From SXRF01 sp964624555 (lineage in GTDB: Bacteria > Pseudomonadota > Alphaproteobacteria > Rickettsiales > SXRF01): a stretch of DNA of 64,000 nucleotides. Below, one piece after another: positions 58,057 through 64,000 of the stretch. Below the pieces are notes generated by a model, which worked only from the letters and a program-made list of their open reading frames with translations, did not search any database and was not told the origin of the DNA. The DNA is taken from assembly GCA_964624555.1 (NCBI GenBank), contig CAZUXB010000003.1:14025-78024 (forward strand), written 5' to 3'. Made by a program: the position numbers and the translations under genes. Positions within the stretch are counted from its first letter, which is position 1. Every line of letters begins with the position of its first letter.

Positions 58057-58090
58057 AAAACGGGCAGGGGGAACTTTGCCTGTTTTTTTA
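58057..58090 (+). terminator. rho-independent terminator
   Basis: ACGGGCAGG-GGGAACT-TTGCCTGTTTTTTTA: stem ACGGGCA/TGCCTGT with T-run immediately after. Confidence 0.8.
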
Positions 58091-58142
58091 TAACCTATTA
58101 TTGCGAATGATAATTATTCTCAAATAGTAATAACAAATATTT

Positions 58143-58892
58143 ATGGCAGATACAGAAAAACAACAAAGTGCAACCCAGAAGGAAAAAGCAAAAAGCAAAA
58201 AAGAGCGGGCGGCCGATATTGCCTATACCACCAACCATGCCCTTGTATGCACTGCTACCGATTTTATCGATCCTTATGTCGGTAATTTTATCCAGAAAAA
58301 ACTTGGTAACAAGAGCCAGCTAGGTAATATCTGGGCGGCGGAAGTAATTGGCGATTTTGGAGCAATTCCTTTAACTGTCGGGATGCAGCGCCTCTTTCCA
58401 GAAATGATGAATAACCTCTCAAAATTTGCTGAACCTGTTTTGGGGAAAGGTTTTCGCAACGGCGCAAAGCGTGACGCAAAGGAGTGGGCGTTGCAGCATG
58501 GTTATGCCGTAGATTCTGAGGAATATAAAGAGCGGGTTGAGCGAATCTATAGCTACGAAATAAATCATTTGCCGCAGGCACTTATGTGGACGGCATCCTC
58601 GCTGGTACTTAATGTTGCTGCCCAACGTACTATGGGTAACAGGGCGCCGCTTGTCCATATAACTGCCGGGAAGGTTGGCGGTGCGGTGCTTACCGCTGGT
58701 CTGGTGATCGGTGGACGCACTATTTTCCCGCGCAAAGCTGAAAAGATCGACAAATTTACCAGTGAAAAATTTTTCCTTCCGCTGGAAGATAAGATAGAAG
58801 ATATGATAGGAGCAGATGGCAAAGATGAGGGATGGTCAAAGCGCGCCACATCAGGAAGAGTGCGTGGTGAAACCGCTACCTATATGATTTAA
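58143..58892 (+). CDS. hypothetical protein with hydrophobic core segments
   Basis: 249 residues, not recognised. Charged N-terminus (KEKAKSKKERAADIAY), hydrophobic segments near 150-165 and 180-200, C-terminal ATSGRVRGETATYM. Possibly a membrane-associated protein. Monocistronic, between a terminator and a palindromic repeat. Confidence 0.65.
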   Translation: MADTEKQQSATQKEKAKSKKERAADIAYTTNHALVCTATDFIDPYVGNFIQKKLGNKSQLGNIWAAEVIGDFGAIPLTVGMQRLFPEMMNNLSKFAEPVLGKGFRNGAKRDAKEWALQHGYAVDSEEYKERVERIYSYEINHLPQALMWTASSLVLNVAAQRTMGNRAPLVHITAGKVGGAVLTAGLVIGGRTIFPRKAEKIDKFTSEKFFLPLEDKIEDMIGADGKDEGWSKRATSGRVRGETATYMI

Positions 58893-58896
58893 AATC

Positions 58897-58984
58897 TGTC
58901 ATGCCGCACGTGGTTAGCGGCATCTTGGGCAAAAACCACCGACAGAAATTATGGCCCCAGACCCCGCAATAAATGCGGGGTGAC
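58897..58984. repeat. GTCATGCCGC/GGGTGAC-type palindromic repeat
   Basis: TGTCATGCCGCACGTGGTTAGCGGCAT ... GACCCCGCAATAAATGCGGGGTGACA (split in two hairpins). Related to 30508 and 54682. Confidence 0.75.
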
Positions 58985-58986
58985 AA

Positions 58987-59781
58987 TTATAGTGGTTTAG
59001 GATAGAAAAAAGCTTTGCAGTTTTTTGCTAAATTAGTCTTTTCGTCCAGCTCAACATACAGTCCGGCAAGAGTTCCTTCGCCACGAGCCGCTTCCAGCTT
59101 GATCTTGGTTATTTTGCTGAGAAACCTCTCCAGCGGCACGGCGGGGTCAAAACCGATCACCGAATCATAATCGCCGCACATGCCAGCGTCAGTCTGGTAG
59201 GCGGTGCCTTTTTTCAGTATCCGCGCATCGTTGGTGGGAATGTGGGTATGGCTGCCGACAACAACGCTCACCCGCCCATCTAAGTAATGGCCCATCGCGG
59301 TTTTTTCCGAAGTCGCTTCGGCGTGCATGTCCACAACTATCGCGGTGTTTTCACTGAGCCGGTATTTTTCCAGAATCTCATCGGCGGTGGCAAAGGGGCA
59401 GCGCGTATGTTCCTTGTGGAAAACCTGCCCGAGCAGGTGCAGCACCAGCAGTTTTTTGCCGCCGGTAAGGTTCACTAAAATATGCCCGCTGCCGGGTGCT
59501 CTTGGTGGAAAATTTTCCGGGCGGAGCAGGCGTTTTTCCTGCTCCAGATAGGGTCTGGTTTCCTTCTGGTCCCAGATATGGTCGCCACCGGTGATGACAT
59601 CGGCGCCCGCCGCAAAAATATCTTTCGCACTCTGCGGGTTTATGCCGAAACCAGCCGAGGCGTTATCACCGTTGACGATGACCGCATCAAGCCCCATTTC
59701 TTTGCGTAAGGCAGGCAGGTGCTTTACCACCGCGTCGCGCCCGCTGCGCCCGACCACATCTCCTAGAAAAAGTATTTTCAT
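58987..59781 (-). CDS. YmdB-type metallophosphoesterase (TIGR00282)
   Basis: 264 residues. FLGDVVGRSGRDAV (D-x-V-G-R), VNGDNASAGFG, GGDHIWDQKE, DMHAEATSEKTAMG and VGSHTHIPT metal-binding motifs. Cyclic nucleotide/RNA phosphodiesterase family. Its start overlaps the cyclo-ligase stop (ATGA). Confidence 0.94.
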   Translation of the reverse strand: MKILFLGDVVGRSGRDAVVKHLPALRKEMGLDAVIVNGDNASAGFGINPQSAKDIFAAGADVITGGDHIWDQKETRPYLEQEKRLLRPENFPPRAPGSGHILVNLTGGKKLLVLHLLGQVFHKEHTRCPFATADEILEKYRLSENTAIVVDMHAEATSEKTAMGHYLDGRVSVVVGSHTHIPTNDARILKKGTAYQTDAGMCGDYDSVIGFDPAVPLERFLSKITKIKLEAARGEGTLAGLYVELDEKTNLAKNCKAFFYPKPL

Positions 59782-60338
59782 TTAACCACACCGTTTTCCG
59801 TCACCACCATATCCATCTTCTCATCATGGATGGCGAAGGTGGTGTTCTCCAGTTTCTGGAAATTATAGGCCACGCCGATGACCAATAATTTTGGATTGCT
59901 TGCGCGCAGCTTACGTATGGTCGCATCGTAATAACCGCCGCCGTAACCGATGCGGTTGCCTTTATCGTCAAAACCAACCATCGGCACTATAAGAACATCT
60001 GGAATAACTTCCGGCAGGTGCGGTGGCGGGGTTGGTATCGAAAAATTCCCGGCGATAAGTGGCGCGTTGGGCGTGTATTCAAGGAACTTAAGTATCTTGG
60101 TATTGTCGATAACCACCGGCAGCGCAGTCTTGTTGCCGCGATAGGCGAGTTCGGCCAAGGCTATCGCCACATCAATCTCACCGCGGATGGTGGAATAGCC
60201 GGCGACATTCACATAGTTGGGAACGACTTCCAGAAGGTGTTTCGCTAATTTTATGGCCGCTTCTTTGGCAGTAGATTGGGGCAGTTCCAGGCGCTGGGCT
60301 ATGATCTGTTTTCGTAGTGTTTGTTTAGTATTTGCCAT
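59778..60338 (-). CDS. 5-formyltetrahydrofolate cyclo-ligase
   Basis: 186 residues: KQTLRKQIIAQRLEL, GNKTALPVV, VPMVGFDDKGNRIGYGGGYYD is the family signature. Converts 5-formyl-THF to methenyl-THF. Lies between 6S RNA and the YmdB-type gene as in many proteobacteria. Confidence 0.95.
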   Translation of the reverse strand: MANTKQTLRKQIIAQRLELPQSTAKEAAIKLAKHLLEVVPNYVNVAGYSTIRGEIDVAIALAELAYRGNKTALPVVIDNTKILKFLEYTPNAPLIAGNFSIPTPPPHLPEVIPDVLIVPMVGFDDKGNRIGYGGGYYDATIRKLRASNPKLLVIGVAYNFQKLENTTFAIHDEKMDMVVTENGVVK

Positions 60339-60359
60339 ATATCATCAAATCTAACCGGA

Positions 60360-60436
60360 GTTTTCCGGGGAGGAGCACTTGCGACGACTAGCCCGGTTGA
60401 CGGGCGCAGCCCGCGCGGCGCTTGAGCGCAAGTTTA
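60360..60436. repeat. single copy of the 75-bp repeat unit beside 6S RNA
   Basis: Reverse orientation of the 21381 unit: GGAGGAGCACTTGCGACGAC ... CGCTTGAGCGCAAGTTTA. Palindromic ACTTGCG/CGCAAGT ends. On the minus strand it follows the 6S RNA and may help end it. Confidence 0.85.
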
Positions 60437-60439
60437 ATT

Positions 60440-60600
60440 AAGTCAGTGAACGGAACCACCCTGGCCGTCGGTTGAAACAAGCCGCATTCGACCCGTTGAT
60501 TAGGTGGGGGCCGTATGTGCGAAGGCAAGACCTCCGCCAGTGATAGCCCCCGAACAAAAGGTATTGGTCCAAGGGACAATGTACCTAACGTACCGGGCAG
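60440..60600 (-). ncRNA. ssrS: 6S RNA (SsrS)
   Basis: Identified by position between zapA and 5-formyl-THF cyclo-ligase, where alphaproteobacterial 6S RNA lies, and by conserved-looking GGAGGTCTTGCCTTCGCAC and GGACCAATACC segments on the minus strand; the length fits a long hairpin RNA of about 160 nt. Binds sigma70 RNA polymerase. Ends are approximate. Confidence 0.82.
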
Positions 60601-60758
60601 AACCGTTCTTGAAATAGTATCCTTTTTCTAACTGCTCCTGTCAAACGCTTAGTTTTTCTCGTTTTTAATCCTCACGTAGCTCTGCTACGCTGCGGTTAAA
60701 AGCTTAAAAAACGTCGCTTTTTGCCAACGGAGCAGCGAAAAATGCTTGCTATTTATGG
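60601..60758. other. palindrome-containing leader between zapA and 6S RNA
   Basis: CACGTAGCTCTGCTACGCTG forms a small hairpin nested in a longer imperfect one (TTTTTCTCGTTTTTAATCC / GGTTAAAAGCTTAAAAAACG, 60650-60735). No gene. Likely holds the 6S promoter and the zapA terminator. Confidence 0.45.
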
Positions 60759-61124
60759 CTAACGTATTTCTACGCGTTCGGCAATCCTTTCAATGCGCTC
60801 GGCTATTTCTTCAAGGGTAACAGCCACCGCCTCGGAATTATAATACTCAGGAGCTTGCTCCACGCTGCCAATAAGTGATGCTATACGCGCCTTTTCCGCC
60901 GTAATTTTTTCAATTTCTTTTTTGTTTTCAATAACTTCATCAGCCATAGTGATGGCGGCTAGCAACAGACCCATAACCTCACCGGTGTTACCACCCATAC
61001 GCGCAGTCAGGTCGCGAACCCGGTCATCGACATCATCGGCAAGAAGGCGCAGATGCTCCTCCTGCCCATCATCACAGGCCAAATGATACTCGCGCCCGCC
61101 GATTTTTACCGCTACAATTGCCAT
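60759..61124 (-). CDS. zapA: cell division protein ZapA
   Basis: 121 residues: VAVKIGGREYHLACDDGQEEHL then a helical domain with LADDVDDRVRDLTARMG and a C-terminal coiled coil. Bundles FtsZ filaments. Order zapA-6S-cyclo-ligase is the standard one. Confidence 0.9.
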   Translation of the reverse strand: MAIVAVKIGGREYHLACDDGQEEHLRLLADDVDDRVRDLTARMGGNTGEVMGLLLAAITMADEVIENKKEIEKITAEKARIASLIGSVEQAPEYYNSEAVAVTLEEIAERIERIAERVEIR

Positions 61125-61329
61125 GTTTCCCCCCGTTTTTTAATTATTAGTACACCTAACTAAGGCTTAAGGCAAGCAGGCTTGTGGCTTAAGATATCTA
61201 TGTTTTCCAAAGCTTTAAGTCTAAGACTTCAAGCTAATGCCTATTGTCACAATCAATGTCATAAAATCTTCATAACAATTAGGGAAATTATAGTGTAAAG
61301 TGGGACTATTGTAGAATTTGGAAATAGTT

Positions 61330-63675
61330 ATGGCTGATGCAGTCGAAAATATAAAAGACAAAACCGAGGCGCTGGCAGTAGCATTGCGCGATGGTTTGCT
61401 CGAGCAATGGGCCAAGGTTTCCAAGATCGATATCCAGCTTCCTGATAAGAAAGATCTCGAAAAATACCGCAAAATGGCCGAGCAGTTCCTTAAGGAACAA
61501 AAGGTCAGCTTTTCTGATAACGCTGGAAAAGTATATGAGTTAACTGCCGAACAATTCAACCAGGCACTCACCGGCATAAAAGAATCGGTGGTGAAAGGCC
61601 TGAAAGATGCAGCCGTTATCACTTCCGATACGTATGATTCAGTGGTGAAAGCTATGCAATCAACGAAAGGTTCGGCTGACAAGGCCTATACTGAAACGAA
61701 AAAGCAAGTAACGGAACAGGTTGCCATCGCACTGAAGAAAGGTGGAGCACTGAAGGAACTGGCGGCATTTGCACGTGTGTCAATAAACTTGCCGGAAAAT
61801 GATGATGAGTACCGCAGGATCGCCGAGGAGCTTATAACCAAAAGGCAGTTCACCATCAAGAACACCAAAGGGGAAACTGAGGTTATCACCATAGCAGCTC
61901 TTGATGAGAGGTTTAAAGCCCTGCCCAAGCAGATGGAAGAACTTGGCAAAAGCAATGAGTCTGTAGACAAGGTAGTACTCGCTGCAATGCAAGACGAGTA
62001 TAAGGCGGTAAAGTCTGCTCTGGGGGACGCTAAAAGTTTTGATGATTTTATCCCGAGTGAAGAAAAGCGCGATAAAATAGCAAATGCGGTTAAGAAAAGC
62101 GTGGACAGCAATACCGGTAATTGGTTCGGCACCAGCTTTATAAATCTGTTAATGGGTTTGTTGCAGTGGGTTTTCAGTGGGTTTGATGGAGGATTTGATG
62201 GCCTTAAAAAATCAATTGCCAATGTTACAGCCGATGGCATCGCTAATGACAGTGCCAAAGCCCTTACCTCGCTTAATCTGGGCTTGAGTAGTGAGACCAT
62301 CAGCCAATTTCGCGATGGGCTGAAGGAAACAGCTATGAGAGAGGCTGGATTTGGCTCTGCTGACGCGCCTAAGATGCCAACTTTGGCAGATGTTTCCACT
62401 AAACCGGAAGAAAAGCCGGGAGCAGGAGCAACGCCGGGAGCGGGAGCAGTGCCAGCAGCGCAGGGAGCAGGAACAACGTCGGGAGCAGCAGCGCAGGGAG
62501 CTAGGCAGAGGCCGGGAGCAGCGCAGGGAGCGGCGCAGGGAGCAGGGCAGAGGCCGGGAGCAGGAGGTACCATGCAGCCGCCGCCGGGGGCAGGAGCGCA
62601 GGGAGCAGGAACGCAGGGAGCACCACCGGCAGCCCTAGGGAAGAGTAATGTTGCAAGGACCATAGAAGACCTGTCCAATACATTAGGCAATGAGATTAAT
62701 AATGCGGTTAATGGTAGGGAATTATTTACGCCTGAGGATAAGAAGAAAATGGCGCAAATTTTTACTGCGGAATTTGATAAATCGACAAACAGGGACGCAT
62801 TTAAAAAGAAAGATTATCGTACAATCGTGAAAAATATGGTTAGCGCCATTAAACAAGACCCCGGTCTTAAGGAAAAATATGATGCCGCTATCAGAATCAG
62901 AGCAGGTAGCAAAAGCATGACCGACATACAAAACGCGGAAGTGTTTGTTGAAGATAAAATTGTGAAATATTTTGAAGAATCCAAAAATAGCGCCAAGATC
63001 CAGGCCGCTATTGATGAAGATGCGAAAGCTCCTCCACCAAAAGCACCGGCAGCACCGACTCCACCACCACCGTCTGCACCGGCAGCAGGTGCGACTCCAG
63101 CATCTCCTGCACCACCAGCGGCTGCTCCAGTGCCACCAGCACCTCCTGCTGCTCCAAAACCAAGAGCTGTAACTGTAGCAGAGGCTGTAGCTGCAACTGT
63201 TAATGGAGTGATGGTTGATAAAGGCAGTGGGTCTAGACAGTATAACGTGATGTCAAGAACAGAAGCAGCCAGAAAAAATATACAGGTTTCGCAGGAGTCA
63301 ATAGAGGCCGCGAACAAGATAATAACAGCAGAGCTTAACACCGCAGGAAATAAACAACTACTTGCTGACGGGAATTTTGACAAACTTAGCGAAAATATAA
63401 CAAAGAAATTAATGCAGAATGATGGCATAGCGGTGGATATTAGTAATTATGCCAAGGATACAGGACAGAATCGAGATTATATGGCAACCGTATTAAAAAG
63501 CAGATTAAAGGCAAGCTTGACCGAAAATGCTGGTCAATTAAGAACAGCCGTTGCTCAGTCTGCTGCTGGTGTTGAGCGTAATGCGCTTAACAGGGCCGGG
63601 GTTGGTACCCATGATGCTACCAAGCTTGCAATATATATTTCACCAACAAATGGGGCCAGCGCTAATCTCGGCTAG
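61330..63675 (+). CDS. 781-residue protein of unknown function with duplicated N-terminal module
   Basis: 781 residues from ATG 61330 (GGAA upstream); not recognised. Two related modules: about 26-90 (KVSKIDIQLPDKKDLEKYRK...) and about 140-205 (FARVSINLPENDDEYRRIAEEL...), each with a (V/A)-S-I-(D/N)-(I/L)-x-L-P motif. A hydrophobic, possibly membrane-active stretch near 270-290 (NLLMGLLQWVFSGFDGG). Two low-complexity linkers, Gly/Ala/Gln/Pro-rich near 360-437 and Ala/Pro-rich near 570-617, separate helical domains. No signal peptide. The layout resembles secreted effectors or cytoskeletal scaffolds, but nothing proves either. Confidence 0.75.
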   Translation: MADAVENIKDKTEALAVALRDGLLEQWAKVSKIDIQLPDKKDLEKYRKMAEQFLKEQKVSFSDNAGKVYELTAEQFNQALTGIKESVVKGLKDAAVITSDTYDSVVKAMQSTKGSADKAYTETKKQVTEQVAIALKKGGALKELAAFARVSINLPENDDEYRRIAEELITKRQFTIKNTKGETEVITIAALDERFKALPKQMEELGKSNESVDKVVLAAMQDEYKAVKSALGDAKSFDDFIPSEEKRDKIANAVKKSVDSNTGNWFGTSFINLLMGLLQWVFSGFDGGFDGLKKSIANVTADGIANDSAKALTSLNLGLSSETISQFRDGLKETAMREAGFGSADAPKMPTLADVSTKPEEKPGAGATPGAGAVPAAQGAGTTSGAAAQGARQRPGAAQGAAQGAGQRPGAGGTMQPPPGAGAQGAGTQGAPPAALGKSNVARTIEDLSNTLGNEINNAVNGRELFTPEDKKKMAQIFTAEFDKSTNRDAFKKKDYRTIVKNMVSAIKQDPGLKEKYDAAIRIRAGSKSMTDIQNAEVFVEDKIVKYFEESKNSAKIQAAIDEDAKAPPPKAPAAPTPPPPSAPAAGATPASPAPPAAAPVPPAPPAAPKPRAVTVAEAVAATVNGVMVDKGSGSRQYNVMSRTEAARKNIQVSQESIEAANKIITAELNTAGNKQLLADGNFDKLSENITKKLMQNDGIAVDISNYAKDTGQNRDYMATVLKSRLKASLTENAGQLRTAVAQSAAGVERNALNRAGVGTHDATKLAIYISPTNGASANLG

Positions 63676-63680
63676 AATAA

Positions 63681-64000
63681 TTATCCCAGATTATCCTTAA
63701 GGAACGCGGCGGCGATGGCGATGCCTTCCATGTCGATGGAGTGGCCAAGGAACGGGCGGGTGTGTGGGGTAACGCTCACACCGTTATTTTTCAGAACTTC
63801 CGTAGCGGCGGCGAGGGACTGGTACGGCACCACGTCATCGGCATTGCCGTGAATCAGGCACACAGGCGGGCGGGCGGTAATTTCCTTATTCAGTATATCG
63901 CCACCGACCAGCGCCCCGGAAAAACCCACCACACAGGCAATTTGCGGTGTACGGCGCAGGGCCAGGTGCAGCGCGGTCATGGTGCCTTGTGAAAAACCGA
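63681..64000 (-). CDS. alpha/beta hydrolase (carboxylesterase/phospholipase), 5' end outside window
   Basis: About 106 C-terminal residues are visible. GFSQGT (nucleophile Ser) lies at the window edge, GNADDVVPYQS gives the Asp and FLGHSIDMEG the His: the catalytic triad of the YpfH/carboxylesterase family. Converges with the 781-residue gene, with 5 bases between stops. Confidence 0.88.
   Translation of the reverse strand, partial: GFSQGTMTALHLALRRTPQIACVVGFSGALVGGDILNKEITARPPVCLIHGNADDVVPYQSLAAATEVLKNNGVSVTPHTRPFLGHSIDMEGIAIAAAFLKDNLG

Overview
The window reads as a chromosome stretch of an alphaproteobacterium, probably a metagenome-assembled scaffold because it contains a run of exactly 100 N at 21510-21609. 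The placement rests on gene order: priA next to atpHAGDC, fsa-DUF484-xerC, SRP RNA-dnaX-ybaB-recR, and zapA-6S RNA-5-formyl-THF cyclo-ligase-YmdB-type phosphoesterase. No rRNA or tRNA gene was seen, and genus or family cannot be assigned from this sequence alone.

Layout. 1-8939: assimilatory sulfate reduction operon (cysI end, cysG N-domain, cysH, cysD, cysNC) ending in an unusual 1170-residue FAD/NAD(P)H/Fe-S oxidoreductase that may feed electrons to sulfite reductase. 9048-9932: first pseudopilin. 9998-21317: lpoA-like lipoprotein, mutS, SRP RNA, dnaX, ybaB, recR, then a membrane protein, a membrane-anchored pseudokinase and two proteins of unknown function. 21366-22201: a 75-bp tandem array with a scaffold gap and a mug-type glycosylase. 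22217-30373: F1-ATPase operon read right to left, carrying two toxin/antitoxin-like pairs, a Rap1a/Tai-type protein, tiny ORFs and, at its 3' end, a phase-variable pseudopilin. 30580-39498: priA, fsa, DUF484, xerC, coaBC, dut, an Rrf2 regulator, cysK, a MoeB/ThiF-like enzyme. 39552-46979: a pilus/type II secretion-like operon whose first gene, a pseudopilin, is switched out of frame by a pentanucleotide repeat. 47003-54668: ABC ATPase, thiL, folD, 8-Cys protein, ferredoxin-NADP reductase, thiolase, a reductase/PP-loop pair and a DUF2442 gene carrying a copy of the rho tail. 54770-64000: rho, a TIGR03118 protein, small membrane proteins, the YmdB/5-FCL/6S/zapA block, a 785-residue protein of unknown function and a truncated hydrolase.

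Three patterns cut across the ordinary genes. (1) Many loci carry hairpin-forming elements built from a locus-specific 6-9 bp word repeated on one arm and its complement on the other. They sit between operon genes and also in frame inside PriA, AtpG, DnaX, CoaBC, ThiL and the large oxidoreductase; the same words recur at unrelated loci. (2) Two of three pseudopilins have a simple sequence repeat (tetramer or pentamer) directly after the start codon, one readable and one out of frame, next to a secretion-type assembly operon. (3) At atpC and at rho a foreign gene sits directly after the host gene and is followed by, or fused to, a diverged second copy of that gene's 3' end, the footprint expected if incoming DNA recombined at one end and joined illegitimately at the other.
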